Shown here: piece by piece, positions 18,596-27,941 of the stretch | How positions within the stretch are numbered: the first letter of the stretch is position 1 | Layout of the letters: each line of letters starts with the position of its first letter | NCBI RefSeq assembly: GCF_001434665.1 | Contig: NZ_AZDG01000002.1 | Location: 1-64,000 of the forward strand | Length of the DNA: 64,000 bases | Direction of reading: 5' to 3' | Origin: Companilactobacillus tucceti DSM 20183 | Lineage (GTDB): Bacteria > Bacillota > Bacilli > Lactobacillales > Lactobacillaceae | Translations under genes and position numbers: made by a program | The notes under the pieces: model-generated | The model's database searches: none | Told to the model about the DNA's origin: nothing | The model's input: the letters and a program-made list of their open reading frames with translations, nothing else

Positions 18596-18642
18596 CGGCC
18601 ATTTTCAAAATTGTTACCGTAGTTTTTATTGAGGTGAAATAA

Positions 18643-19233
18643 ATGGAAAAAATTTTGAAACTGTTCCGAGAGAATATGATAATTATTTTTTGCGTGTTTA
18701 TCTTAATAGGATTGGGTGCATGGACACACAGCAAAAATACACAACCTAAATCTGTGGCTATAAAATCAGAATCAATTCAGAAAAAGTCTGAGTCACCCAA
18801 AAAAGAACAAAATAAATTATTAATGGTTGATATTCAAGGAGCAGTTAAATCGCCAGGAGTTTACCAATTTAAAGATGGTGCAATTGTTCAAGAAGTCATT
18901 AAAGTTGCTGGTGGCTTGACTGAAAATGCTGACGTAAAACAAATTAATCAAGCACAAAAAGTAACCGATCAAATGCAAATCATTGTTCCGCAAATTGATG
19001 AATCATCTGGTAATATTTCGGCCAGTACAAAAGCAACTGATAAGAAGGTTAATATAAATACTGCTAAAGTTGAAGATTTTCAATCTGTTACTGGTATTGG
19101 GCCTAAGAAAGCTCAAAAAATTATAGAATTTAGGGAACAGAACGGGACTTTCAAAGAGTTAAAGGATCTAACAAAAGTATCTGGAATAGGAGACAAGACA
19201 TTAGAATCTTTAAAGGATCAACTGACTGTTTAA
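18643..19233 (+). CDS. comEA: Competence DNA receptor ComEA
   Basis: A 196-residue membrane-bound DNA-binding protein of natural transformation. One N-terminal membrane segment (about residues 12-27), a SLBB domain (VDIQGAVKSPGVYQF, about 64-125) and two C-terminal helix-hairpin-helix motifs (GIGPKKAQKII and GIGDKTLESL) are all present, so the protein is intact. It delivers double-stranded DNA to the ComEC channel encoded immediately downstream, with no gap. The ATG has GAGGTG upstream. I do not see a clear competence (CIN-box) promoter in the 47 nt before it. Confidence 0.93.
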   Translation: MEKILKLFRENMIIIFCVFILIGLGAWTHSKNTQPKSVAIKSESIQKKSESPKKEQNKLLMVDIQGAVKSPGVYQFKDGAIVQEVIKVAGGLTENADVKQINQAQKVTDQMQIIVPQIDESSGNISASTKATDKKVNINTAKVEDFQSVTGIGPKKAQKIIEFREQNGTFKELKDLTKVSGIGDKTLESLKDQLTV

Positions 19234-21489
19234 ATGAAGAACTATCTGATTTTTCCGGCATTATTTTGTTACTGTATTTCCGCAACATTAAATAGTAAGT
19301 CTTATATTATTTGGATTGTTCTACTGTTGATAATTTCATTGCGCGTAAGTTTTCTTAAAAATAAGGTACTTTTAGTAGTGATGATACTAGTTGGAGGACT
19401 TTTTTTCGTCAGAGCAAATACAACTCATACGGCTGAAATTTATTCAGGTGAATCGGAGTTGGTTTTCTTTCCGGATCATTTTAGAGTAAATGGAGATTTA
19501 GTTAGTGGTGATACGATAAAAGATGATCAAAAGGTGAAATTTACTTATAGATTAACGAGCCAAAAGGAGAAAGCCTTTTTTAGTTCATTGTCTGATCCAA
19601 TTAAAGTTAGAACTTCAATTGATAAGGTTGAAAAAATCCCGATAACTAGAAATCCAGGTGAATTTGATTACAGTAATTTTTTGAGCCATAGAAATATCTA
19701 TTATTCAATTAAGTTATCCAAAATAGATAAGATTGAAAAATATGTTCCTAAAACATCTTTTGACAGAATAAATGTTTTACGAATACATATCATTAAAGAA
19801 TTAGACAAATTACCTAAATGGTTAAAGATACACAGCCAAAGTTTATTATTGGGTTACGATGATGGAAGCGAGAAAGAATTTTTCAACAGTTTAAGTGTAC
19901 TTGGAATTATTCATCTCTTTAGTTTATCTGGATTACATGTTTTGATATTTGTAACTTTTTTTAGAAAATTCCTTTCGACGCTTAAAATCACCAAAGAAAC
20001 GACGGATTTTATTTTACTAATTTTATTGCCACTGTATGGAATCTTAGCTGGATCAAAAATAGGAATATGGAGAGCTATTATTTTGTCTTTACTGGCTATA
20101 GTGATCTCGAAGTGTAGATTAAACTTAAGTCGATTAGATATTTTTAGTCTAACAATGATTATTTGCTTGCTTATTCAACCTAAATCAATTTTAGATATGG
20201 GTGGTCAACTGAGTTTCCTTTTGTCTTTTTCGTTGCTATTCTTATATGAAGGAAGTAGCTCTATAGTTTCTACAACAAAGTTGAATTTAGTTAGTTTACC
20301 TTTAATTTGTAATTATACTTATCAGATCAGTTGGTTAGTTTTGCTAGCAAATTTGATATTTGTTCCATTTTTTACATATATAATTCTTCCGACGACGCTT
20401 TTAGTGGCTGTTTTACCCAATTTAAAAATTTGGAATTTTGTTAATGATTTTTTCGAATTTGTTTACTCATTTTTAGAAGATATCTCGCAAGATCAAAGTT
20501 TTATAATTATTACTGGGAAATTTTCTTTATTAATTGTTTTTATAATGATAGTTTTAAGTTTGTTCAATTTAACAGAGACCAAGCTTAAAAATAAGTATTT
20601 AATTAGTTATATTGCTACTTTTTCTATGGCGATTTCTTTTAATAAGTTTCCTCTATTTGGACAGGTTTCGATAATAGACGTTGGACAAGGTGATAGTATT
20701 TTGGCCACGACACCAATTGTCAGGAAAACATTTTTAGTAGATACCGGTGGCAAATTATCATTTCCGCAAAAAGATTGGCAAATTAGAAATATTAAAAATC
20801 AAGTTGAGACTTCGACGATACCTTATTTAAAATCACAAGGGATAAGTAACATAGATAGAGTGTTTTTATCGCATAAGGATGTAGATCATATGGGTAATCT
20901 ACCCACTTTATTGAAAAAGTTTCCGGTTTCAGAGGTGAGCTTTGGTACAGGCATGCAAGATAATAAGTCGATTAGAGATATTATTATTAATTATCCTAAT
21001 ATAAAATTTTCTTCATTAAAGCAAGGAGATTTTTTTGAGGCTAACGGGATAAGCTGGAATGTTTTATGGCCTAAAAGAAAGAGTGTAGGTGAGAACGGTG
21101 ACTCACTTACTCTATTAGCAAAAGTAAATCAGAAAAACTGGCTATTTACTGGTGACTTGGATATTGCTGGTGAAGAAAAAATATTAAATGACTATAAGAT
21201 TAAAATAGATTACTTGAAAGCTGGGCATCATGGTTCTAAAACATCTACTGGAGATAATCTTTTAAATGAGGTAAAGCCAAATTTAGCTTTAATATCTGCA
21301 GGGGTAAACAACAGATATAGTCATCCAAGTAAGGAAACGATTAATAGACTCGATAAATATGGAGTTGCTCATATGAATACCGCGGATTATGGTATGATTA
21401 CTTGGTATTATTATCCGTTTGTTCAGGAAAACAAGATAAAAACTTTTTTAAAGGGTGAAGTAATTGAAAATATCAGAATTAAAGAGTGA
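19234..21489 (+). CDS. comEC: Competence DNA channel ComEC/Rec2
   Basis: A 751-residue membrane channel for single-stranded DNA uptake. Order: N-terminal membrane and soluble DUF4131-type part (about 1-180), the competence membrane domain (about 200-450, with SLSGLHVLIF), and a C-terminal metallo-beta-lactamase-like nuclease domain starting at IIDVGQGDSI (about 480 on), with SHKDVDHMG near 546-553 and AGHHGSKTST near 665. No frameshift or stop is visible, so the gene looks functional. It starts directly after the comEA stop and its end overlaps holA by 26 nt. Confidence 0.93.
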   Translation: MKNYLIFPALFCYCISATLNSKSYIIWIVLLLIISLRVSFLKNKVLLVVMILVGGLFFVRANTTHTAEIYSGESELVFFPDHFRVNGDLVSGDTIKDDQKVKFTYRLTSQKEKAFFSSLSDPIKVRTSIDKVEKIPITRNPGEFDYSNFLSHRNIYYSIKLSKIDKIEKYVPKTSFDRINVLRIHIIKELDKLPKWLKIHSQSLLLGYDDGSEKEFFNSLSVLGIIHLFSLSGLHVLIFVTFFRKFLSTLKITKETTDFILLILLPLYGILAGSKIGIWRAIILSLLAIVISKCRLNLSRLDIFSLTMIICLLIQPKSILDMGGQLSFLLSFSLLFLYEGSSSIVSTTKLNLVSLPLICNYTYQISWLVLLANLIFVPFFTYIILPTTLLVAVLPNLKIWNFVNDFFEFVYSFLEDISQDQSFIIITGKFSLLIVFIMIVLSLFNLTETKLKNKYLISYIATFSMAISFNKFPLFGQVSIIDVGQGDSILATTPIVRKTFLVDTGGKLSFPQKDWQIRNIKNQVETSTIPYLKSQGISNIDRVFLSHKDVDHMGNLPTLLKKFPVSEVSFGTGMQDNKSIRDIIINYPNIKFSSLKQGDFFEANGISWNVLWPKRKSVGENGDSLTLLAKVNQKNWLFTGDLDIAGEEKILNDYKIKIDYLKAGHHGSKTSTGDNLLNEVKPNLALISAGVNNRYSHPSKETINRLDKYGVAHMNTADYGMITWYYYPFVQENKIKTFLKGEVIENIRIKE

Positions 21490-22477
21490 ATTGAAAAAAT
21501 CAAATATTAAAAATGTTTATCTTGTAACTGGAAAAGAAGAGGTTTTTGTTAAGCAAGTAGAAAATGCATTTAAAGATTTATTATTACCAGAAGAAAGAGA
21601 TATGAATTTCTCTTCATTTGATTTAGAGGATACTTCTTTAGATGATGCAATAAATGAGGCAATATCTGCTCCCTTTTTTGGAGAAAAAAGATTAGTATTC
21701 ATTAATCATCCTTATTTTTTGACTGGAGAAAAATCTAAAAGTTTTGTAGAACAAAATATGGATTTATTGACGGAATATGTTAAAAATCCTACACCATCAA
21801 CTATAATGGTTATTTTTGCCACTTATGAAAAATTGGATTCGCGTAAAAAAGTAGTAAAGCAGCTTAAAAAATCTGTAACTACTGTTGATGCCAGTAAGAT
21901 GGATAGTGGACGTTTAGCCAATACTGTTAATATGGACTTAAAAAATGATGGTTATAGTATTGATCGAGAGGCACTAGATTTACTAATAAATAAAACGCAG
22001 GGGAATTATTCTCAAGTAGTTAATCAGCTTGATAAATTAAAACTATATGCAATGCAGTCCAAAGTAATTGATGAAAAAGCGGTTAGCGAATTGGTTCCGC
22101 AAAGTTTGGATGATAATGTCTTTGAATTGATGAATCAAATATTGGCTCAAAACATTTATCAAGCCGAGGAGTTGTATCAACAATTTTTATTACAAAAAAT
22201 TGATCCAATCTTGTTGGTGGCAATATTAATGTCTCAATTGAGAACACTGATACAGACAAAAATATTAAGTGAAAGAGGACTATCCGAATCAACGATATCT
22301 AAGAGTCTTAAATTACATCCGTATAGAGTTAAGATGTCTCTTAAACAGGCTAGAAACTTGGAGATTCAGCAATTGATTTTAATGTTCCACTCCATTGTAG
22401 ATTTAGATTACCAAATTAAGTCTGGTCAAGGTGATAAGGAATTACTATTTGATCTGTTTATTGCCAAATTTGCATAA
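21464..22477 (+). CDS. holA: DNA polymerase III subunit delta
   Basis: A 337-residue clamp-loader delta subunit, which opens the DnaN sliding clamp. The N-terminal part (VYLVTGKEEVFVKQ and the FFGEKRLVFI block) and the C-terminal helical collar domain match the family. The start is TTG at 21464, overlapping comEC by 26 nt, with AAAGGGTG 5-6 nt upstream; this gives the normal length. The comEC-holA-rpsT order is common in Firmicutes. Downstream lies the palindromic repeat and then the convergent rpsT. Confidence 0.92.
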   Translation: MKISELKSELKKSNIKNVYLVTGKEEVFVKQVENAFKDLLLPEERDMNFSSFDLEDTSLDDAINEAISAPFFGEKRLVFINHPYFLTGEKSKSFVEQNMDLLTEYVKNPTPSTIMVIFATYEKLDSRKKVVKQLKKSVTTVDASKMDSGRLANTVNMDLKNDGYSIDREALDLLINKTQGNYSQVVNQLDKLKLYAMQSKVIDEKAVSELVPQSLDDNVFELMNQILAQNIYQAEELYQQFLLQKIDPILLVAILMSQLRTLIQTKILSERGLSESTISKSLKLHPYRVKMSLKQARNLEIQQLILMFHSIVDLDYQIKSGQGDKELLFDLFIAKFA

Positions 22478-22480
22478 AAT

Positions 22481-22672
22481 AAAAAAGAGTGTGACAAAAG
22501 GCGGTCTGCCACCGGAACATAGTCTAGAATCACGAATGATTGGTACTGTCAATCATTTGTGGTTCGTAACTATGTGGAGGTTGCAGCCTGTTGTTACACG
22601 TTTAGGCTATAAAAAAGTTTGGAAATGTAAAAAGGGGATGTGACATATGTCACATCCCCTTTTTGTGTATCT
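22481..22672 (+). repeat. Long palindromic dispersed repeat, copy A
   Basis: A near-identical copy of this stretch lies in opposite orientation at 46201-46391. The core 22489-22599 can fold into one long imperfect hairpin: outer arms GTGTGACAA (22489-22497) and TTGTTACAC (22591-22599), inner arms ACATAGT..AATGATTG (22518-22543) and CAATCATT..ACTATGT (22551-22575), loop GTACTGT. Compared with copy B, three bases in the right inner arm (TAG to GTA) weaken pairing. A conserved tail (TTAGGCTATAAAAAAG) leads into a strong hairpin terminator. It sits between the convergent genes holA and rpsT. Confidence 0.85.
22629..22665. terminator. Bidirectional terminator in repeat copy A
   Basis: A perfect self-complementary stem 22634-22659 (GGGGATGTGACAT / ATGTCACATCCCC) flanked by A5 on the left and T5 on the right, so it can act for holA and rpsT transcripts. 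Confidence 0.8.
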
Positions 22673-22683
22673 ATAATAATGTC

Positions 22684-22713
22684 AAAAAAAATAAGCAACT
22701 AAATTAGTTGCTT
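22684..22713 (-). terminator. Terminator of rpsT
   Basis: On the minus strand AAGCAACTAA / TTAGTTGCTT stem (22693-22713) followed by a U-rich run (22684-22692). Confidence 0.85.
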
Positions 22714-22718
22714 ACGTT

Positions 22719-22967
22719 TTAATTCATTTTAGCAAGTCTTGACTTATCACGAGCAGCTTTGTTTGCCTTGATAAGACCTTTTGATTTAGCCATATCAATA
22801 GCGCGAACTGCTGATCTGAACAAATCTTCTTTGTTGTCAGCGTTGTTTGCAGCTGAAGTTTCAAAGTTCTTGATAGCTGAACGCATAGCGTTACGTTGTG
22901 AACCGTTGCGAAGGTTAGCCTTTTCTGCAGACTTCACATGCTTGATTGCTGATTTAATTTGTGGCAT
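22719..22967 (-). CDS. rpsT: 30S ribosomal protein S20
   Basis: An 82-residue basic helical protein that binds 16S rRNA early in 30S assembly. It begins [18 protein letters not shown] and contains the family block RSAIKNFE and a Lys-rich C-terminal helix. GGAGGTGA precedes the ATG at 6 nt. It is transcribed alone from its own promoter (23013-23041) and ends at a terminator, convergent with holA, as in many Firmicutes. Confidence 0.96.
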   Translation of the reverse strand: MPQIKSAIKHVKSAEKANLRNGSQRNAMRSAIKNFETSAANNADNKEDLFRSAVRAIDMAKSKGLIKANKAARDKSRLAKMN

Positions 22968-23012
22968 CTATTTCACCTCCGATTACCTAGTGACTTAAAC
23001 TCAATACATAGA

Positions 23013-23041
23013 ATTATACATAATTGATAGTTTCAATGCAA
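23013..23041 (-). promoter_or_regulatory. Promoter of rpsT
   Basis: Minus-strand TTGCAT (23041-23036) and TATAAT (23018-23013) with a 17-bp spacer, about 45 nt before the rpsT start. Confidence 0.75.
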
Positions 23042-23105
23042 TAAATTATTTGTAATTAGTGCAAATGGTTTACATTGAATAAGTAATATTAAACATATTT
23101 TCATA

Positions 23106-23134
23106 TTGAAAGTGAAGCTGTTTTATAGTAAACT
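23106..23134 (+). promoter_or_regulatory. Promoter of rpsO
   Basis: TTGAAA at 23106-23111 and TAAACT at 23129-23134 with a 17-bp spacer. Confidence 0.7.
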
Positions 23135-23140
23135 AGTTAA

Positions 23141-23220
23141 TCGTATTAACCATGCTCTGTTTGACGAATCACCAGCGTTTTGCATAGTTTGGCTAAATTA
23201 ATAAGGAAAAGGTGAATGAA
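23141..23220 (+). promoter_or_regulatory. rpsO 5' leader, possible S15 autoregulatory site
   Basis: About 80 nt of untranslated leader containing TTAAT/ATTAA and ATGC/GCAT pairing segments. S15 represses its own mRNA through leader structures in several bacteria; the presence of such a site here is an inference from position and inverted repeats only. Confidence 0.35.
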
Positions 23221-23490
23221 ATGGCTATTTCAAAAGAAAAGAAAAACGAAATCATTAAGCAATATGGACGTAAAGAAGGAGACACAGGTTCTCCAGAAGT
23301 ACAAATTGCTGTTTTGACATATGATATTAACTCATTAAATGATCACTTGAAAGTTAACAAGAAAGACCACCATTCATACGTTGGTTTGTTGAAGAAGATT
23401 GGTCACCGTCGTAACTTACTTAAATATCTTAGAAATAATGATGTTCAACGTTACCGTGAATTAATCAAGTCACTTGGTCTACGTCGTTAA
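23221..23490 (+). CDS. rpsO: 30S ribosomal protein S15
   Basis: An 89-residue four-helix protein that binds the central domain of 16S rRNA. It has the family blocks [22 protein letters not shown] and [17 protein letters not shown]. The ATG at 23221 (MAISKEKK) is taken because AAGGTGA is 5-6 nt upstream; a GTG nine nt earlier lies inside that site. It is monocistronic with its own promoter and terminator. Confidence 0.96.
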   Translation: MAISKEKKNEIIKQYGRKEGDTGSPEVQIAVLTYDINSLNDHLKVNKKDHHSYVGLLKKIGHRRNLLKYLRNNDVQRYRELIKSLGLRR

Positions 23491-23497
23491 TATATTT

Positions 23498-23531
23498 TAG
23501 GAAATTCCAAAAGGAATTTCCTATTTTTTTT
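23498..23531 (+). terminator. Terminator of rpsO
   Basis: Perfect 11-bp stem TAGGAAATTCC (23498-23508) / GGAATTTCCTA (23513-23523), loop AAAA, then eight T. Confidence 0.92.
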
Positions 23532-23664
23532 GCTAAATTTCAATTTGCTATGTGGTGTGATAGAATAACAATCAGGTACATATCAAGTAGTCTTAAGTAG
23601 AGGGACTCAAAACGACAATTAGATATTGTTATCTATCCATATTTATGAAATGAGAGATGAAATA

Positions 23665-25362
23665 ATGAGCAAAAAAATAAAGATTGTTCTATTAAGTGGA
23701 GTTCGTGAAAACGGTAAGAATATGTACGCCGTTGAAGTAAATAATGAGATTTATATTTTAGATATTGGTTTACAGTATCCTGATAATGATTTATACGGAA
23801 TTGATGTTGTTGTTCCGGATATGACTTATATTAAAGAAAACATTGATAGAGTTGTTGGTATTTTCTTATCACATGGTCATGCTGATGCTATAGGCGCTTT
23901 GCCATATTTGATAGGTGATTATGATATTCCTGTCTTTGGCTCAAAGATGACAATTGAATTAGCTAAAATTGTTTGTTCAAATGATCGTCGTAGTAAAAAA
24001 TTCAATGATTTTCATGTAATTGATGAAAATACGGCAATTGATTTTGAAGAAGCAACTGTTGCATTCTTTAAAACAACGCATTCAATTCCAGGTTCTTTAG
24101 GAATTGATATTAAAACTAGTGAAGGTCAAATTGTTTATACCGGTGATTTCAAGTTTGATCAAGCTGCGGTACCAACATATAGAACTGACTTTGGCCGTAT
24201 TGCAAAAATTGGTAGTGAACGAGTTCTGGCATTGTTAAGTGATTCTGCAAATGCTGAGTCTCCATATGAGAATTCAAATGAACGAGATATTTTTGAATAT
24301 ATTCTTGATATGTTTAATTATCACAACGGTCGTATTGTAGTTGCTCAAGTTGCTTCCAATATTCAAAGAATGCAACAAGTTTTAGACGCAGCTGATCAAA
24401 CTGGCCGTCAAGTTTATTTATCAGGTACAGACGCTGAAAGAATCCTTAAAACAGCCATGAGACTTGGATATCTAAAAATAGCTAATAAGAAACTTATTGT
24501 TAAAGGTAAAGAGCTAAATGATGTAGATCCTAATAAATTAGTTGTTATTGAAACTGGTAGAATGGGCGAACCTATCAAGCTTTTGCTCAAGATGGCAAAT
24601 CCATCTGCTAAAACTAAGTTCCAAATTGAAGAGGGAGATTTAGTGTTTATTGCTACAACTCCTTCACACGCAATGGATACAAGTTTTGCTAAGACACGTG
24701 ATGCTATCTATAGAACTGGCGCTGAAGTAAAATCATTAGGTGATGATCTTCATTCTTCAGGACATGCTAATAAGACTGATCTACAATTAATGATTAATTT
24801 GTTAAATCCTGAAAATGTTATTCCAATTCAAGGTGAGTATAGATTATTAGATGCTCATGCAAGAATTGCGCATGAAACAGGAATACCTTATCAAAATATC
24901 TTCCTAACTAAAAAGGGTGATGTTTTAAATTATGAAAACGATCAATTCTATCTTGGTAAAGGAGTTGCAGCTGGAGATACTATGATTGACGGTATCGGTG
25001 TTGGTGATATCGGTAGTATCGTTCTTCGTGACCGTGAATTACTGGCTGAAGATGGTGTATTTATTGCTGTCGCAACAATTGATCGTAAAAAGAAAAAGGT
25101 TATTGCTAAACCTAAGATCACAGCACGTGGCTTTGTATATATGAGAGCCAGTCGTGATTTATTAAGTGAGAGTTCAGACTTGATCGTTGATACTATTGTC
25201 GACTACTTGCAAAATAGTAAAGATTTTGATTGGTCTGATTTAAAACAAGGAGTTAGAGACAAGCTTAATCACTTCCTATATGAACAAACAAATCGCCATC
25301 CTGTTATTTTGCCAGTTATTATGGAAGTTAATCAAAATAGACATCGTAAATCTAAAAAGTAA
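23665..25362 (+). CDS. rnjB: Ribonuclease J2
   Basis: A 565-residue paralogue of RNase J1 with the same beta-lactamase/beta-CASP layout; the two form a complex in Bacillus. The metal-site motif reads HGHADA at residues 70-75 instead of HGHEDH, so one His ligand is replaced by Ala, in keeping with the weak activity and supporting role known for J2. SDSANAE, SGTDAERI, SSGHANK and PIQGEYRLL follow the J1 pattern. The ATG at 23665 (MSKKIKI) aligns with the family start; in-frame TTG or ATG codons upstream (23626, 23650) have poorer sites. The next gene, a TPR protein, starts 31 nt after its stop. Confidence 0.93.
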   Translation: MSKKIKIVLLSGVRENGKNMYAVEVNNEIYILDIGLQYPDNDLYGIDVVVPDMTYIKENIDRVVGIFLSHGHADAIGALPYLIGDYDIPVFGSKMTIELAKIVCSNDRRSKKFNDFHVIDENTAIDFEEATVAFFKTTHSIPGSLGIDIKTSEGQIVYTGDFKFDQAAVPTYRTDFGRIAKIGSERVLALLSDSANAESPYENSNERDIFEYILDMFNYHNGRIVVAQVASNIQRMQQVLDAADQTGRQVYLSGTDAERILKTAMRLGYLKIANKKLIVKGKELNDVDPNKLVVIETGRMGEPIKLLLKMANPSAKTKFQIEEGDLVFIATTPSHAMDTSFAKTRDAIYRTGAEVKSLGDDLHSSGHANKTDLQLMINLLNPENVIPIQGEYRLLDAHARIAHETGIPYQNIFLTKKGDVLNYENDQFYLGKGVAAGDTMIDGIGVGDIGSIVLRDRELLAEDGVFIAVATIDRKKKKVIAKPKITARGFVYMRASRDLLSESSDLIVDTIVDYLQNSKDFDWSDLKQGVRDKLNHFLYEQTNRHPVILPVIMEVNQNRHRKSKK

Positions 25363-25393
25363 GATCAATTGATCTTCTGTAAAGAGGTATTTT

Positions 25394-26344
25394 ATGGACG
25401 ACTCAGACAACCTAAAAAAAATATTGGACGCAGCTGACGATGCATTCAACAAGGGTAATTGGGATGAAGCCACTGAACTTTATACCGAGGCATATACTAT
25501 GCAGCCATCCTTTTTAACAAATCAAGGACTGGCTGCTTCTTTGTTGAACCTAAAAAAAGCTGACGATGCTGAGGCCGTTATATTAGATTACTTTAATTAC
25601 TACCTCAGCAATGCAGATGCCGCCAAACTGGCTGCGGATATTGTATTGGAAAATAATGATTTTTTGTTGGCAAATCAAATCATAAATTATTATGATAATA
25701 ACAACATTTCTACTATTGAAGATGAATTTGTAATCGATTTTAAAAGACGAGTAGCACTAGCCGAAGAGCGTCATTTAAGATCTTTTAAACCACATATGAC
25801 AAACATAATCACACATCTAAGATCAATTGTAACAAGACCTATGGTAGGGCAGATTCAATTGATTAGAAGTATGAGAGAATTTGATAAGAGAGATTATATA
25901 GAAGCTGCTAAGCTATTGCTTGGTAATCCACTTTTACATCCATTATTAAAAAGTGAATTGGCTGAAAATCTTTATAAGTTAGGTGTCACTGAAAAAATTG
26001 ACATTTCATTTTATGGGGATATGAAAACATTTGTACCTTCTAAATTGAAACCGATCATGGCAACTGATGTTTATCTAGAAATGTGTGATGAATTAGATAA
26101 AATTCTAGAAGATAGTAAAAATGAGACTCAAGTTGAGAATTTATGTGGAGAATTATCATTATATGCCGCTATGGTCTACCCATTTGGAGAAAATATAATA
26201 AAAAATCCAAGTCTCTGGACAAACCTTTTCCTTTTGAGGTATGGTCTTATAGATGAGTCTGATATTAAAGACAATTCACACTATTCAGAAGTGAAGAGCT
26301 GGGTCGACAGGTTCGATTCTCTAATAAATGTATTTCAGCAATGA
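25394..26344 (+). CDS. Tetratricopeptide-repeat protein
   Basis: A 316-residue, acidic, all-helical protein with TPR-like units at the N-terminus (LDAADDAFNKGNWDEATELYTEAYTMQP, within residues 10-40, then at least two further degenerate units). No catalytic motif is seen. It lies 31 nt after rnjB without a terminator and just before tuf. Lactobacilli commonly carry a TPR protein at this place, but its role is unknown; a scaffold or RNA-degradation partner is only a guess from the operon. Start ATG with AAAGAGG upstream. Confidence 0.75.
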   Translation: MDDSDNLKKILDAADDAFNKGNWDEATELYTEAYTMQPSFLTNQGLAASLLNLKKADDAEAVILDYFNYYLSNADAAKLAADIVLENNDFLLANQIINYYDNNNISTIEDEFVIDFKRRVALAEERHLRSFKPHMTNIITHLRSIVTRPMVGQIQLIRSMREFDKRDYIEAAKLLLGNPLLHPLLKSELAENLYKLGVTEKIDISFYGDMKTFVPSKLKPIMATDVYLEMCDELDKILEDSKNETQVENLCGELSLYAAMVYPFGENIIKNPSLWTNLFLLRYGLIDESDIKDNSHYSEVKSWVDRFDSLINVFQQ

Positions 26345-26441
26345 AAATATGCATTTTTTTCGTTATTAGTATTTACAATTTGGATTGTGCCCCGTATAAT
26401 CCAAAGAGTATATTTTTAGTAGGCGATTTGCGTTGAATTGC

Positions 26442-26470
26442 TTTGCTTTCGCTTCTGAAAGTAGTATAAT
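26442..26470 (+). promoter_or_regulatory. Promoter of tuf
   Basis: TTTGCT at 26442-26447 and perfect TATAAT at 26465-26470 with a 17-bp spacer; a roughly 75-nt leader follows. Confidence 0.65.
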
Positions 26471-26548
26471 TTTTCAGTAAAGAGTCATCTAAAGAACATT
26501 TTCTTTGGATTAATCTTATGAAATGAAATTTTAGGAGGATTCTTTGTA

Positions 26549-27739
26549 ATGGCAGAAAAAGAACATTATGAGAGAACAAAGCCCCATGTAAATATTGGGA
26601 CAATTGGTCACGTTGACCACGGTAAGACTACATTAACAGCCGCAATTACAAAGGTTTTGGCTGACAAAGGTTTAGCTAAGGCTGAAGATTACGCTGATAT
26701 TGATAAGGCCCCAGAAGAAAAAGAACGTGGGATCACAATCAATACAGCTCACGTTGAGTATGAAACTGAAAAGCGTCACTATGCACATATTGATGCTCCA
26801 GGACATGCTGACTACGTTAAGAACATGATCACTGGTGCTGCACAAATGGATGGTGCCATCCTTGTTGTTGCTGCAACTGATGGTCCTATGCCACAAACTC
26901 GTGAACACATCCTATTGGCTCGTCAAGTTGGTGTTGAATACATCGTTGTATTCCTAAACAAGACAGACCTTGTTGATGATGACGAACTTGTTGACTTAGT
27001 TGAGATGGAAGTACGTGAATTACTTTCAGAATACGATTATCCTGGGGACGATACACCTATCGTTCGTGGATCAGCTTTGAAGGCTCTTGAAGGTGACCCA
27101 GAGGAAATCAAACATGTTGAAGAACTTCTTGACATTATTGATGAATATATCCCAACACCTAAACGTGAAACAGACAAGCCATTTATGATGCCTGTTGAAG
27201 ATGTATTTACAATCACAGGACGTGGTACTGTTGCTTCTGGTCGTATCGACCGTGGTGAAGTTAAAGTCGGTGATGAAGTTGAAATTGTTGGTTTGAAGGA
27301 AGAAGTTATCAAATCTACAGTTACTGGTCTAGAAATGTTCCGTAAGACATTGGATCTTGGTGAAGCCGGAGATAACGTTGGTGTTCTTCTTCGTGGTGTT
27401 AACCGTGACCAAGTTGAACGTGGACAAGTTCTTGCTAAGCCAGGTTCAATCCAAACTCACACAAAATTCAAGGGTGAAGTTTATATCATGACAAAAGAAG
27501 AAGGTGGACGTCATACTCCATTCTTCTCAAACTACCGTCCTCAATTCTACTTCCATACAACTGACGTTACTGGTGTTATTGAATTGCCAGAAGGCGTTGA
27601 AATGGTAATGCCTGGTGACCAAGTTACTTTTGAAGTTGACTTGATTGCTCCAGTTGCCGTTGAAGAAGGTACACGTTTCACTGTTCGTGAAGGTGGACGT
27701 ACTGTTGGTGCTGGTGTTGTTACTGATATCTTAGACTAA
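26549..27739 (+). CDS. tuf: Elongation factor Tu
   Basis: A 396-residue GTPase delivering aminoacyl-tRNA to the ribosome. The P-loop GHVDHGKT is at 20-27, followed by [22 protein letters not shown] and GSALKALEG; the beta-barrel domains end with [18 protein letters not shown] precedes the ATG. Codon use is strongly biased (GGT, CGT, GTT), as expected of a very highly expressed gene. It is a single gene here, away from the str operon, as is usual in lactobacilli. Confidence 0.98.
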   Translation: MAEKEHYERTKPHVNIGTIGHVDHGKTTLTAAITKVLADKGLAKAEDYADIDKAPEEKERGITINTAHVEYETEKRHYAHIDAPGHADYVKNMITGAAQMDGAILVVAATDGPMPQTREHILLARQVGVEYIVVFLNKTDLVDDDELVDLVEMEVRELLSEYDYPGDDTPIVRGSALKALEGDPEEIKHVEELLDIIDEYIPTPKRETDKPFMMPVEDVFTITGRGTVASGRIDRGEVKVGDEVEIVGLKEEVIKSTVTGLEMFRKTLDLGEAGDNVGVLLRGVNRDQVERGQVLAKPGSIQTHTKFKGEVYIMTKEEGGRHTPFFSNYRPQFYFHTTDVTGVIELPEGVEMVMPGDQVTFEVDLIAPVAVEEGTRFTVREGGRTVGAGVVTDILD

Positions 27740-27756
27740 TCTCTTTGATTCTAATT

Positions 27757-27792
27757 AAAAGAGTTGAGACTATGTCTCAGCTCTTTTTTTTT
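27757..27792 (+). terminator. Terminator of tuf
   Basis: GAGTTGAGAC (27761-27770) / GTCTCAGCTC (27774-27783) stem with a 3-nt loop and a nine-T tail. Confidence 0.9.
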
Positions 27793-27941
27793 AATCAGAT
27801 TTGATTAGGAAAACGCTTTACGTTATCTTATAATAGTAAAGTAATGGCGTAAAAGCCTATATTTAGCGTGAAATATTTACAATATTATTGATTTAAGGTA
27901 ATATTACAAAGTATGAGATCGTGAAATACCGGAGGGATAAA

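Noticed and set aside
18596-18642. Competence (CIN-box) promoter upstream of comEA
   Set aside because: No TACGAATA-like box is present in the short gap, so none is claimed.
22431-22643. 70-residue reading frame across the holA end and repeat copy A
   Set aside because: It is produced by the structured repeat, begins inside holA in another frame, and has no ribosome site.
27801-27826. cre-like sequence (GAAAACGCTTTAC) before tig
   Set aside because: Only 11 of 14 consensus positions match and a CcpA role for trigger factor has no support.
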